Shown here: piece after piece, positions 7,951 to 17,297 of the stretch
How positions within the stretch are numbered: position 1 is the first letter of the stretch
How the letters are laid out: the number at the start of each line of letters is the position of its first letter
DNA from: an uncultured Paracoccaceae bacterium
GTDB taxonomy: Bacteria; Pseudomonadota; Alphaproteobacteria; Rhodobacterales; Rhodobacteraceae
DNA: 64,000 nt
Assembly (NCBI GenBank): GCA_945952025.1
Contig: CAMFGW010000002.1
Span: forward strand, 112,521-176,520
Direction: 5' to 3'
Notes under the pieces: model-generated
Databases searched by the model: none
The model's input: the letters and a program-made list of their open reading frames with translations, nothing else
Told to the model about the DNA's origin: nothing
Made by a program: the position numbers and the translations under genes

Positions 7951-10401
7951 ATGAAACTTCGTACGCCCCTTTTTGCGGCCCTGGTGGTCAGCACCTTGAC
8001 GCTGGCGGGTTGCCAGACTTCCGAACAGAAAGCCGAAGACTATTACCAGTCCGGGCTGACCTATCTGAAGGCGGGGGATGTCGACCGGGCGCTGGTCGAA
8101 TTCCGCAACGTCTTCCAATATGACGGCAAGCATCACGACGCGCGCATGGCCTATGCCGACGCCGAATTCAAACGCGGCAACCTGCGCGAGGCCTACAGCC
8201 AGTATCTGCGGCTGATCGAACAGTATCCCGACGACCTGCCCGCACTTCTGGCGCTTTCGAACATCGCGGTGGACAACGGGCAATGGGACGAGGCCGACCG
8301 CTTCACGGCCGCCGCCCTGAAGGCCAAGCCGGATGACGTGCGGTTCCAGTCGCTGAAGGTCTTCACCGATTACGGGCGGGCGCTCGACAAGTCCGACAGC
8401 GCCGCCACCCTCGATGCGGTGGGGCGTGCGAAGGCCATCGTCGCGGCCCATCCCGACGACATGCGGTCGCGCAAGGTCATCATCGACGACCTGATCCGGG
8501 CGCAGGCGCTCGACAGCGCGCGCAAGGAGCTGGATGCGGCGATCGCCATCACGCCGGACGACCGGCTTCTTTATGCGCAGCGCCTGTCGGTCTATGCCGG
8601 CATGAAGGACGATGCCGCGGTCGAGGCCGGGCTGAAGGAGATCATCGCCCGCTTCCCCGACGCGACCGAGATGAAGGATGCGCTGACCCGCTGGTACCTG
8701 TCGCGCAACGACTATGACAAGGCCGAGGCGAACATGCGCGCCATGGTCGACCCGACCTCGACCGACCCTGCGGCCGAAGCGGCTCTGGTACGGTTCCTTG
8801 GGCAGTATCGCTCGCCCGATGCGGCGATCGCAGAGCTGGACAAGGTGATCGCCTCGGGCAAGGCGCCGGCGATGTTCCGTTCGGCCCGGGCGGGCTACAT
8901 GTATGCCAAGGGCGAGAAGGAGCAGGCCATCGCCGAGATGGAGGGCCTGGTCAAGACGCTGCCCGACGGCGCGGACCTGCGCACGGTGAAGGTGGGGCTG
9001 GCCCAGATGAAGGCCGAAAACGGTGACCTGGTCGGCGCGCGTGCGCTGGTCGAGGATGTGCTGTCGCAGGATTCCGGCCAGCCCGACGCGATCCGCATGA
9101 AGGCCAACTGGCTCATCGACGCCGACCAGACCGGCGACGCGATCGCGATTCTGCGCGACGGGATCAACGCCCATCCGAAGGATGCGGGCCTGATGACGCT
9201 TCTGGCGCAGGCCTACGAACGGCAGGGCGACCGCGACCTGATGCGGGACATGATGTCCCAGGCCGTGCAGGCTTCTGGCCGGGCGCCGGACGAGTCGCTG
9301 CGCTATGCCCGGCTTCTGGCGTCAGAGGGCAAGTATCTGCCGGCCGAGACGGTGTTGCTGGACTCGCTTCGGCTCAATCCGGGGCAGGCGGGGCTTCTGG
9401 TGCCGCTTGGCCAGGTCTACCTGGCGCTGAAGGACTGGCCACGCGCCGATGCGGTGGCCAAGGAGCTCGAGGCGGTGAACGATCCGGCAGCGGCGGCCGA
9501 TCTGGCGGCCCTTCAGGGCGCCATCCTGCAGGGGCAGAAGAGCCCGGACGCCGCGCGCGCCTACCTCGAACAGTTGGCCAAGAGCCCCGATGCCAAGCTT
9601 GATGCCAAGATCGCCTTCCTGCGCAGCCAGCTCGATGCCGGTCAGACGGACCAGGCGGTGGCCTTTGCGCGGCAGATGCTGACGGAGGCGCCCGACGACC
9701 TGAACGTGCAGTTCCTCGTGGCCTCTGTCGAGCAGAGCGCGGGCGACGCGGCGGCGGCCGAAGCCGGCTACCGCAAGGTGCTGGCGGCCGATCCGACGAA
9801 AGAGGCGGTCTGGCTGGCGCTTTACCAGGTCGTCGGCGCCAACCCGGTGCGGACGGCGGATGCCTCGAAGATCCTCGATGACGGGCTCGCGGCGCTGCCG
9901 GCCTCGCCGCAGCTTCTGTGGGCGCGGGCAGGCGAGCTGGAGGCCGCGGGCAAGATCGACGATGCGCTCGCGATCTACGACAAGCTTTACGCCGACAATT
10001 CCGGCAACCCGATCGTCGCCAACAACCTGGCGAGCCTCCTGTCGAACTACCGCAAGGACCCCGACAGCCTGAAGCGCGCGGCGATGATCTCGCGGCGGCT
10101 CAAGGGCAGCGACTATGCGCCCTACCAGGACACCTATGGCTGGATCGCGGCGCTGAACGGCCAGTATGACGAGGCGATCGGCGAATTGGAGAAGGCCGCG
10201 AAGGGCCTGCCCGACGACCCGACCGTGCGCTACCATCTGGCGATGGCCTACCTTGGCGCGAATCGGAAGCCAGAGGCGGCGACCGCTTTTGCGGCCCTTC
10301 TGTCGAAAGTGCCGGAAGGCGATTCGCGTGAGTTCGTGGTGTCGGCGCGTGACGAGTTGAAGAAACTGGCGGATGCGGGAATTGCCCCACAATCGCCCTG
10401 A
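7951..10401 (+). CDS. TPR-repeat lipoprotein of exosortase/EPS locus (PrsT-like)
   Basis: This is a large 816-residue lipoprotein made almost entirely of tetratricopeptide-like helical repeats. The signal peptide ends in the lipobox LAGC, making Cys21 the lipidated residue. From about residue 30 to the end there are repeating pairs of amphipathic helices rich in Ala, Leu, Asp and Lys. The ATG at 7951 follows TAGAGG by 8 nt and gives a clean signal peptide; a longer frame reaching back to 7780 would bury it. TPR lipoproteins of this size (PrsT in PEP-CTERM loci) accompany exosortases and probably scaffold periplasmic polysaccharide assembly. That role is inferred from location. Confidence 0.88.
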   Translation: MKLRTPLFAALVVSTLTLAGCQTSEQKAEDYYQSGLTYLKAGDVDRALVEFRNVFQYDGKHHDARMAYADAEFKRGNLREAYSQYLRLIEQYPDDLPALLALSNIAVDNGQWDEADRFTAAALKAKPDDVRFQSLKVFTDYGRALDKSDSAATLDAVGRAKAIVAAHPDDMRSRKVIIDDLIRAQALDSARKELDAAIAITPDDRLLYAQRLSVYAGMKDDAAVEAGLKEIIARFPDATEMKDALTRWYLSRNDYDKAEANMRAMVDPTSTDPAAEAALVRFLGQYRSPDAAIAELDKVIASGKAPAMFRSARAGYMYAKGEKEQAIAEMEGLVKTLPDGADLRTVKVGLAQMKAENGDLVGARALVEDVLSQDSGQPDAIRMKANWLIDADQTGDAIAILRDGINAHPKDAGLMTLLAQAYERQGDRDLMRDMMSQAVQASGRAPDESLRYARLLASEGKYLPAETVLLDSLRLNPGQAGLLVPLGQVYLALKDWPRADAVAKELEAVNDPAAAADLAALQGAILQGQKSPDAARAYLEQLAKSPDAKLDAKIAFLRSQLDAGQTDQAVAFARQMLTEAPDDLNVQFLVASVEQSAGDAAAAEAGYRKVLAADPTKEAVWLALYQVVGANPVRTADASKILDDGLAALPASPQLLWARAGELEAAGKIDDALAIYDKLYADNSGNPIVANNLASLLSNYRKDPDSLKRAAMISRRLKGSDYAPYQDTYGWIAALNGQYDEAIGELEKAAKGLPDDPTVRYHLAMAYLGANRKPEAATAFAALLSKVPEGDSREFVVSARDELKKLADAGIAPQSP

Positions 10402-10527
10402 TTATGTTGCGTGGCGGGCACGATTGTCTTGCAGAAGTTAACGAAACACTCGTAATTCAGCGAATGTTTTGAGAATCAACCGGGCGACGCTAGTCTGCCC
10501 TTCGTCTAACGCAAACGGGTGAGCCCC

Positions 10528-11163
10528 ATGTTCAGAACTCTCCTTGGCCTCGTCCTGGCCGCTCTTGTCGCTCCGGTCGCGATGGCCGCCTATCTGGTCC
10601 AGCCCGGCGACGTGCTTCAGATGGAGGTGCTCGAGGATCCGAGCATGAACCGCAGCCTGCTCGTCCTGCCCGACGGCACGGTCAGCCTGCCGCTCGTCGG
10701 CGCGATCGCAGCCAAGGGCAAGTCGATCGACGCCCTGCGGGCGAGCATCACCTCGTCGCTCGCGCCGAAGTTCACGACGCCGCCCACGGTCTTCCTGTCC
10801 GTCGGCCAGCTGAACGCCACGACGCAGGCGGTTGCCAACGCGAATGCCAACATCGTCGCGACCCAGGTCACGCAAGGCGCTGCGGCGGTTCCGTCGGTCT
10901 ATGCGATGGGCGAGTTCAACAAACCGGGCAAGATCGCGCTCTCGCCGGGCACGACGCTGCTGCAATTCCTGGCGGAATCGGGCGGCCTGACGAAATTTGC
11001 CGCCGTGAAGCGCATCCAGCTGCACAGGGTGGATTCCAAAACGGGTCGCGAGACGGTATATTCGTTTGACTACAAGTCGGTTCAGCAGGGCGCCGCTGCT
11101 CCGATGATCGTGCTCAGGGCCGGCGACGTGATTGTGGTCCCCGAGCGCCATCTGTTCGAATAA
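10528..11163 (+). CDS. Polysaccharide export protein, Wza-like (poly-export plus SLBB domains)
   Basis: This 211-residue periplasmic/outer-membrane export component has a signal peptide ending near AMAA. Next comes a polysaccharide-export domain (about 22-110, beginning YLVQPGDVLQ, with a characteristic LPDGTVSLPLVG stretch). One SLBB domain (about 125-205, with VYAMGEFNKPGK) follows. No lipobox cysteine is present, and the protein is short compared with E. coli Wza, which fits the small export proteins of exosortase loci. The ATG at 10528 follows GGGTGAG; an in-frame GTG at 10519 adds three residues. It would work with the chain-length protein and the beta-barrel encoded next. Confidence 0.92.
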   Translation: MFRTLLGLVLAALVAPVAMAAYLVQPGDVLQMEVLEDPSMNRSLLVLPDGTVSLPLVGAIAAKGKSIDALRASITSSLAPKFTTPPTVFLSVGQLNATTQAVANANANIVATQVTQGAAAVPSVYAMGEFNKPGKIALSPGTTLLQFLAESGGLTKFAAVKRIQLHRVDSKTGRETVYSFDYKSVQQGAAAPMIVLRAGDVIVVPERHLFE

Positions 11164-11195
11164 GACGTTCCAACAAGAAAAAGGCAGGCTTTGGG

Positions 11196-12716
11196 GTGGG
11201 CAAACTGACGGCAAGAGCCGCGCTTCTGGCGGCAACCTCCATATTCCTCTGGCCGACCATCGCCGCCTCTCAACAGGGCGGCGCTGGCACATCCGCGCCG
11301 GTGCCGCTGCCGCAGGCGCCAACCACCACGACACCCATCAACCCGGCGCTGCCCGCCGTGCCGACGCTTGCGAGCGGCGCGGCGGTGATCGGGCCCGGCT
11401 CCGGGCGGGCGGCGCCCAATACCGGGGGCCTGCAGCTCGACTTCGGGATCAAGACCTCGCTCAAGGTCGACAGCAACTTTCCCCTGACGCCCGGCAAGTC
11501 GCGGGGCACCTCCTATATTTCGGACAACACGCTCAGCTACGGGCTGTCGTCGATCACGCAGACGACGACCTTCAACCTGACGGGATCGGCCGTCCTGCGC
11601 TATGCCGACATTCCGGGCCGCTCGATCAAGGGTCTCGAGGACCCGATGGCGAACGTCCTTTACATGACCGAAAGCGCCAACAGCCGCGTGACGCTGCGCG
11701 GTCGCTGGCGCTATGTCGACCGGCAGTTCCTCGACCCGTTCCAGGTCGAGCTTGAGGACCTGCAGACCGGCCTCATCACCGACGGCGGCACGGTCCGAGA
11801 CCCGAGCTACTCGCTGCGTTTCGAAACCGGGCTTCAGTCGCCCTTCGGGCTCGTGCTGGACCTCGGCCGGGCCGAAAAGCACTATTCGGGAACCACCAAC
11901 CCGCTTCTGTTCGACACGCAGACGGACACGGCCTCGCTCGCGGCCAACATGCGCTACAACGCCGTGACGCAGGGCAGCCTTACCGCCTCGGCGACGCACT
12001 ATATCACGCAGGACTTCGTTCAGACCAATCGCTGGACGCGGTCGCTGACCTATGGGCTGACGCGCGACGTGAACGGCACGCTGCAGGTCAGCGGCCAGAT
12101 CGGCTATTCCGAGGTGGTGACGGACACGATCCTGGGCCAGGCGCGCAACAAGGGTGTGATCGGCGGCTTCGGCGTGACGCAGCAGGTGCAGGACGGCAGC
12201 TACAGCGTCAACCTGGCGGCGAACCGCAACCAGAACGGGCTCAGGACGGACCTGACGTTCGGGCGCGACATGCAGCTTCCGACCGGTAGCCTGAAGGGCA
12301 CGATCGGCGTCACCAAGGGTTCGGTCGGCGGCGGGGCGATGATCGGCTCGCTCAGCTATTCGATCCAGCGGCCGTCGGACACGCTGACCTTGGCCATTCG
12401 GCGCGGCGCGACCACGAACAGCAGCAACCAGGACATTCTGAACACTGCCGTGACGGTCAACTGGGGTCATGCGGTCAACAGCCTGTCTATGCTCGACATG
12501 GGCGTCGACTATGCCGAGACGCAGGGAACCGGCGGCAGCGGCGCGAACGCGACGCGGCTCACGAACCTTTATGCCAACTACAACTATACGCTGACGCCGG
12601 ATTGGGCGCTGACGACGGGCGTGAGCTATAAGGTCAAGACGCAAACGGGCCTCCCGCAGGCGAAATCGACCGGCGTCTACGTCACGCTGGGCCGGAACTT
12701 CAGTTTCCGTCCCTGA
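11196..12716 (+). CDS. Outer-membrane beta-barrel protein of exosortase loci
   Basis: This 506-residue protein has a signal peptide ending near IAAS, a Pro/Ala-rich linker, and then alternating polar and hydrophobic strands to the end. It closes with an aromatic residue two places from the C-terminus (NFSFRP). Repeated Thr/Ser/Asn/Tyr-rich strands and turns indicate an outer-membrane barrel. It resembles the uncharacterised PEP-CTERM-system-associated barrel family that occurs beside exosortases. The likely role is a pore or scaffold for polymer passage, inferred from its place between the Wza-like protein and the exosortase. It starts at GTG 11196 after AAGGCAGG. Confidence 0.8.
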   Translation: MGKLTARAALLAATSIFLWPTIAASQQGGAGTSAPVPLPQAPTTTTPINPALPAVPTLASGAAVIGPGSGRAAPNTGGLQLDFGIKTSLKVDSNFPLTPGKSRGTSYISDNTLSYGLSSITQTTTFNLTGSAVLRYADIPGRSIKGLEDPMANVLYMTESANSRVTLRGRWRYVDRQFLDPFQVELEDLQTGLITDGGTVRDPSYSLRFETGLQSPFGLVLDLGRAEKHYSGTTNPLLFDTQTDTASLAANMRYNAVTQGSLTASATHYITQDFVQTNRWTRSLTYGLTRDVNGTLQVSGQIGYSEVVTDTILGQARNKGVIGGFGVTQQVQDGSYSVNLAANRNQNGLRTDLTFGRDMQLPTGSLKGTIGVTKGSVGGGAMIGSLSYSIQRPSDTLTLAIRRGATTNSSNQDILNTAVTVNWGHAVNSLSMLDMGVDYAETQGTGGSGANATRLTNLYANYNYTLTPDWALTTGVSYKVKTQTGLPQAKSTGVYVTLGRNFSFRP

Positions 12717-12831
12717 CCTGATCCGGTTCTGCGGCGGCGCATTGCGGGGCGATCGTGCACAATCGCCCCGGAGGGTCGCATGGGCGTGAAATCGCGTCTA
12801 TGATGGCCGGATTGACCAGGTAACCGGGCCC

Positions 12832-14436
12832 ATGAGTAATATTTCCGAGCCGTTTCCAAGCCATGCCGCCGTTCCCGCCCGCCGGGTGGGCGGCTTGGGA
12901 TTCTGGCTCTTCGCGGGCCTGATCGCCGTGTCGGTGCCGATCTTCTGGATCGGCTTCGTGTCGCTTGCCAAAGCCTGGTCGACTGCGGAATACAGCCACG
13001 GCCCGCTCATTCCCCTGATCTCGCTCTACCTCTTCCTGCGTGAACTCAGGAAGATGCCCGAACCCGCCGCGCGGATCAGGGACGGCTGGCAGGGGCTTGC
13101 GATCATGGTCGGTGCGCTGGCGCTGGCGCTTCTGGGCAACCTGATGCGGGTGCCGGACATCGTGACCTATGCCTTCATCCTTTGGGTGTCGGGCGTGGTC
13201 TTTTCCATCTTCGGCTGGGCGCGGGGGCGGCATCATCAGCTGCCGGTCTTCCACCTGGTCTTCATGCTGCCGCTGCCGCAGATCCTCTACTGGAAACTTG
13301 CGACCTTCCTACAGTGGGTGTCGTCGGTCATCGGCGTCTGGTTGCTGAGCTGGTCGGGCGTTGCGGTCTTCCTTGACGGCAATGTCATCGACCTGGGCGT
13401 CTACAAGCTGCAGGTGGCCGAGGCCTGTTCGGGCCTGCGCTACCTTTTCCCGATCCTCAGCTTCTCTTACCTCTTCGCCATCCTTTACCGGGGGCCGATG
13501 TGGCACAAGGCGGTGCTGCTGCTTTCCGCCGCGCCGCTGACGGTCCTGATGAACTCGGTCCGGATCGCAATCATCGGCTGGCTCGTCGACCGCTACGGGA
13601 TCGGGCAGGCCGAGGGGTTCCTGCATTTCTTCGAAGGCTGGGTCATCTTCCTGATCTGCGTCGCGATCCTCTTCGGGCTTGCGGCCTTCCTGCAACGCCA
13701 TGCGCCGGTGCCGATGCCGCTGTCGCAGGCCATCGACCTGGATTTCCAGGGCTTCGGGTCGATCTTGATGCGCGTCTTCTCGATGCGGGCGTCGGTCTTC
13801 CTGGGACTGGCCTTCGCGGTGACCGCGCTTGTCTCGACGCTTTGGGTCGCCATGCCCGACCCGTCGGTCCGGCCGCCGGACCGTGAGCCGCTGGTCGCCT
13901 TCCCGATGCAGATGGAAAGCTGGACCGGCACCACCGCACGCCTCGACCCCGAGATCGAGAAGGTGCTGGGCGCCGACGACTATCTGAACGCGATCTACAG
14001 CGCGCCGAACGAGACAGAGATCGTGTCCTTCTTCGTGGCCTACTACACCAAGCAGACCGAAGGGCAGGGCATCCATTCGCCCGAGGTCTGCCTGCCCGCC
14101 GGTGGCTGGGAAGTGTCGAACCTGCGCCCGATGGAGCTGGACATGACCGCCGATGGCTACGGCAAGTTCCAGGCCAACCGGGCCGTGATCCAGAAGGGAC
14201 TGACGCGGCAGCTGGTGATCTACTGGTTCGAGGGCCGGGGCGAGCGGGTGGCGAACGACTTCAGCGCCAAGCTCAATGTGCTGGTCGACAGCATCACCAA
14301 GGGCCGGACCGACGGGGCGCTGGTGCGCTATGTCACGCCGATCAACGTCGAGGAAAGCGATGCGGAGGCCGAGGCGCGGCTCTTGCGCATGATCCGCGAC
14401 ACGCTGAAGCCGCTGCCCCGTTACGTGCCCTTCTAG
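12832..14436 (+). CDS. xrtD: Exosortase (VPLPA-CTERM-specific, XrtD type) fused to EpsI domain
   Basis: This is a polytopic inner-membrane protein of 534 residues. The first ~290 residues form the exosortase with about eight transmembrane helices. The catalytic signature is complete: Cys199 in EACSGLR, Arg244 in NSVR and His265 in LHFFEGW. After a further transmembrane helix, a periplasmic EpsI-type domain (about 340-530) carries [12 protein letters not shown] with His415 and Cys420. Exosortases are proposed to cut C-terminal sorting tails by transpeptidation. Here the expected substrate is the VPLPA-CTERM protein at 2530. The fusion with EpsI is typical of XrtD and some other types. The rhomboid gene starts 2 nt after its stop. 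Confidence 0.93.
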   Translation: MSNISEPFPSHAAVPARRVGGLGFWLFAGLIAVSVPIFWIGFVSLAKAWSTAEYSHGPLIPLISLYLFLRELRKMPEPAARIRDGWQGLAIMVGALALALLGNLMRVPDIVTYAFILWVSGVVFSIFGWARGRHHQLPVFHLVFMLPLPQILYWKLATFLQWVSSVIGVWLLSWSGVAVFLDGNVIDLGVYKLQVAEACSGLRYLFPILSFSYLFAILYRGPMWHKAVLLLSAAPLTVLMNSVRIAIIGWLVDRYGIGQAEGFLHFFEGWVIFLICVAILFGLAAFLQRHAPVPMPLSQAIDLDFQGFGSILMRVFSMRASVFLGLAFAVTALVSTLWVAMPDPSVRPPDREPLVAFPMQMESWTGTTARLDPEIEKVLGADDYLNAIYSAPNETEIVSFFVAYYTKQTEGQGIHSPEVCLPAGGWEVSNLRPMELDMTADGYGKFQANRAVIQKGLTRQLVIYWFEGRGERVANDFSAKLNVLVDSITKGRTDGALVRYVTPINVEESDAEAEARLLRMIRDTLKPLPRYVPF

Positions 14437-14438
14437 GA

Positions 14439-15098
14439 ATGTCGCAGGCCGTGGGGCAGACGGACGCTGGCGGTCGCACACCGGGTTGGCCGCTGTGGCT
14501 GATATTCGTCCTGTGCCTGATCCCAGAGGCCTGGCTGTCTGGCGCGGACTACGGGCTTTGGGGCGCCCCCTCAACGCGGATGACGGCGCTGACCCATGGG
14601 GCCTTCTGGGCGGGGCTTCTGCATGGCTGGGCGCCGAACTATCCCGCGCAGCCCTGGCTCATGTTCGTGACCTATGGGTTCCTGCATGGCGGCCTGATGC
14701 ACTTTGCGCTGAACATGGTCACGCTCTTTGCCATCGGCCGGCCGATCGAGGACAGGCTCGGCCCCTGGCGGTTCCTGTGGGTCTATACTCTTTTGCTCAT
14801 CGCGGGCGGGATCGGCTTTGCGCTCATGCCTTCGGGCGCGGCGCCGATGGTGGGGGCCTCGGGCGCGCTTTTCGGGCTTGCCGGGATGCTCATGGCCTGG
14901 GACTGGCAGGTGCGGACCGGGCGGGGACAGAGCCATCGGCCGGTGGCGCAGACGGTCGCCTGGCTTGTCGCGCTGAACGCGGGGCTTTGGGTGGTGATGG
15001 ACGGACAGCTTGCCTGGCAGACCCACCTTGGCGGGTTCGTCGGCGGCTGGCTTCTGGCGCAGGTCTGGCGGACCCCCGGGGGCCTATCTGGGGCCTAG
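14439..15098 (+). CDS. Rhomboid-family intramembrane serine protease
   Basis: This 219-residue polytopic protease has six predicted transmembrane helices. The catalytic dyad is Ser141 in GASGALFG and His196 in QTHLGGFVGG. The helix-2 motif HGGLMHFALNM with its conserved His and Asn is also present, so it should be active. It begins 2 nt after the exosortase stop codon, so both are almost certainly made from one mRNA. Rhomboids cleave single-pass proteins inside the membrane. A related subgroup (rhombosortases) processes GlyGly-CTERM tails, so a shared role in processing sorted C-terminal helices is plausible but inferred. It is convergent with the next gene. Confidence 0.93.
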   Translation: MSQAVGQTDAGGRTPGWPLWLIFVLCLIPEAWLSGADYGLWGAPSTRMTALTHGAFWAGLLHGWAPNYPAQPWLMFVTYGFLHGGLMHFALNMVTLFAIGRPIEDRLGPWRFLWVYTLLLIAGGIGFALMPSGAAPMVGASGALFGLAGMLMAWDWQVRTGRGQSHRPVAQTVAWLVALNAGLWVVMDGQLAWQTHLGGFVGGWLLAQVWRTPGGLSGA

Positions 15099-15105
15099 CG
15101 GGGGC

Positions 15106-16308
15106 CTAGCGGCCGATCCGGGTGAAGATCCGGTCATAGGCAGACAGAAGGTGCGGCGCCGAATGGGACCAGCTCAGCCGGTCGAGGACACGCGCGCGCC
15201 CCCGTTCGCCCATGGCGCGGGCGCGGTCTGGATCATCCATCAGGACGGCGATCTGGGCTGCGAAATCGACCGGATCATTGGCCCGGGCATAAAGCGAGGC
15301 ATCGTCCGCCGAGGCGCGGCCTTCCTTCAGGTCGAACTGCACCATGGGCTTGCCGAGCGTCATGTATTCCATGACCTTGTTCATGGTCGAGATGTCGTTC
15401 ATGGGGTTCTTGGGGTCCGGCGACAGGCCGATGTCACAGGCGTTGAGCGCCGCCAGAAGGTCGTCGCCGTAAAGCGCGCCGGTGAAGGTGAACCAGTCCT
15501 GAAGTCCACGCGCGGCCACGTCGGCCTGCACCGTGGGCACTTCCGGCCCGAAGCCGATGATGACGAAATGCACATCGCTCCGCCCCATGCGGCGGATCAG
15601 GTGCTCGGCGGCGGCGACCAGCAGATCCATGCCCTCTTGCTGGCCGATGACGCCGACATAGCCAAGGACGGTGCCTGCGCCCTTGCGGTAGGTCGGGTCG
15701 CCGGGGCCGATCACGAACTTCTCGACCTTCGGGGCCGAGCGGACGACGAACACATCTTCGGGCGGCATCCGGCCGCGTTCGACGGCGATGGCACGGAAAC
15801 TTTCGTTCGTCGCGACCGAGACGGTGGCGGTGGCGAAGGTCATGCGTTCCCAGATCCGCATGACCCGGTACAGCAGCCCGCGCTTGCCGAACTTGGCCTC
15901 GAACAGCTCGGGGCAGACATCGTGGTGGTCGAAGAGGTAGCGCACGCCACGCACTCGATACCAGAGCGCCAGGAGGAAGATCAGGTCGGGCGGATTGCAG
16001 CCCTGGATCACGTCGAATCCCTGCTCGCGGCGCACGACCGGGGCGAGGCGGAACCAGTGGACCAGCGAGTGCAGGTATTCGCGCGCATAGGCGATGGCGC
16101 CGGAATGGGCCTCGACCGGTTCGGGGTAGCGGTAGATGGCGATGCCGTCGATCACCTCGCGCGGCTTGTCCCAGCCCTTGCCGGTCGGGCTGATGACGCT
16201 GACCTGGTAGCCGGCCTGCGCCAGCGTCGTCGCCTCGAGCCAGACGCGGCGGTCAAGCGGCACGGGCAGGTTCTGCACCACGATCAGTATCTTGCGGGGG
16301 GCCGTCAT
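15106..16308 (-). CDS. Glycosyltransferase family 4 protein
   Basis: This cytoplasmic GT-B enzyme of 400 residues transfers a sugar from a nucleotide donor to the growing lipid-linked glycan. The N-terminal acceptor domain opens with ILIVVQNLPVPLDRRVWLEA, a pattern common in GT4 enzymes of capsule loci. The C-terminal donor domain contains GYVGVIGQQEG and the nucleotide-sugar loop around KVMEYMTLGKPMV with its conserved Glu. The start overlaps the end of the phytase-like gene by 4 nt, so it is translationally coupled. The donor sugar and linkage cannot be predicted from sequence alone. Confidence 0.9.
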   Translation of the reverse strand: MTAPRKILIVVQNLPVPLDRRVWLEATTLAQAGYQVSVISPTGKGWDKPREVIDGIAIYRYPEPVEAHSGAIAYAREYLHSLVHWFRLAPVVRREQGFDVIQGCNPPDLIFLLALWYRVRGVRYLFDHHDVCPELFEAKFGKRGLLYRVMRIWERMTFATATVSVATNESFRAIAVERGRMPPEDVFVVRSAPKVEKFVIGPGDPTYRKGAGTVLGYVGVIGQQEGMDLLVAAAEHLIRRMGRSDVHFVIIGFGPEVPTVQADVAARGLQDWFTFTGALYGDDLLAALNACDIGLSPDPKNPMNDISTMNKVMEYMTLGKPMVQFDLKEGRASADDASLYARANDPVDFAAQIAVLMDDPDRARAMGERGRARVLDRLSWSHSAPHLLSAYDRIFTRIGR

Positions 16309-17297
16309 CCGTCGATCTTTCCGTCTGCGACTGCCTCTGGCGCCATGTCGAGCTCGGCGATCATGGTGGCGGCCATCGGCAGGAAGTTATTGTCGGTGAT
16401 GAGCGTGACGCGCAGGCCGCCGGACGGCAGGGTGGTTACATCCATCCCCTCGAAATCGCCATAGGCCCCGCGTGGCGATTGCCACAGAAGCGTGGGGGCG
16501 CCGAAGCCCTGGTCGGTCATCCGGTAGGCGGTGATGCGGGTGGTGTAGCCGCGCCAGACGGCGAAGTTCCGTTCCAGAAGGAAGAGCCGCCCGTCCGGGG
16601 CCCAGACGGCATCCGTCGCCTCGAACCTGCCGTCGGACGGCAGCGGCGGGCCAGCGGTCCAGACCGGCGCCGTCTTGCTGGTGAAGCTCTGGTAAGAGCC
16701 GTCGGCGGTCGGCAGCTCAAGGACCGTCATCAGGCTGCCGTCGGGACGGACGGCCAGGCTTTCCATGCCGGTATTGCCCCAGAAGGCCTTGAAGCGGTCC
16801 CAGCGGCTGAGGAGCATCGGCCGCATGTCTGGGGGCGCAAAGGCGGCGACCCGGGCCAGCCCCTCGAAGGCGACGGCGATCCGGCCATCGGGCAGGCGGC
16901 GGAGCGCCTCTGAATCGCTGGTGAAGCCCGCGACCTCGTTTCCCTTGCTGTCGAGGAACTGTTTCGCGTCCGTCCAGGTGGCGCCCGTGAGGCGGCCCGC
17001 GCCGTCGCGGTCCAGGTGCGCATGGACCAGAAGCCCGCGGTCGGATACAGTCAGGAACCCCTTGCCGTCGGGGTCGAGTGCCAGGCCGGAAAAACCGCCG
17101 AAGCCCTTGTGGGGTTCGCGCCATTCGGTCAGCGACACCAGGTGCAGTGGACCGGAGCCATCGCGCGGCCCTGGCGTCGTCAGCGCCGCAAGGGCTATCA
17201 GCGCGACCAGAGGCGGGCTCCAAAACGTCCTGCCGGCGGGAGGGGGGGCGGGATCAGCGGCCAAAGGCGATTCTCTGGGCGTCGGGGGACAGGACAT
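16305..17297 (-). CDS. Esterase-like activity of phytase family protein (PF13449-type)
   Basis: This protein of up to 330 residues has a possible N-terminal membrane segment (about 27-42, WSPPLVALIALAAL), suggesting export. The body is a beta-propeller-like fold with family motifs FGGFSGLALD, TVSDRG, FTSDSEALRRLPDG, FLLERNF and GDFEGMDV. These define the phytase-like esterase family, whose members are poorly characterised secreted hydrolases. It sits between two glycosyltransferases and overlaps both: 44 nt with the GT2 gene at its start and 4 nt with the GT4 gene at its end. The long upstream overlap suggests the true start may lie further in. A role in modifying or trimming the polymer is inferred only from position. 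Confidence 0.8.
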   Translation of the reverse strand: MSCPPTPRESPLAADPAPPPAGRTFWSPPLVALIALAALTTPGPRDGSGPLHLVSLTEWREPHKGFGGFSGLALDPDGKGFLTVSDRGLLVHAHLDRDGAGRLTGATWTDAKQFLDSKGNEVAGFTSDSEALRRLPDGRIAVAFEGLARVAAFAPPDMRPMLLSRWDRFKAFWGNTGMESLAVRPDGSLMTVLELPTADGSYQSFTSKTAPVWTAGPPLPSDGRFEATDAVWAPDGRLFLLERNFAVWRGYTTRITAYRMTDQGFGAPTLLWQSPRGAYGDFEGMDVTTLPSGGLRVTLITDNNFLPMAATMIAELDMAPEAVADGKIDG

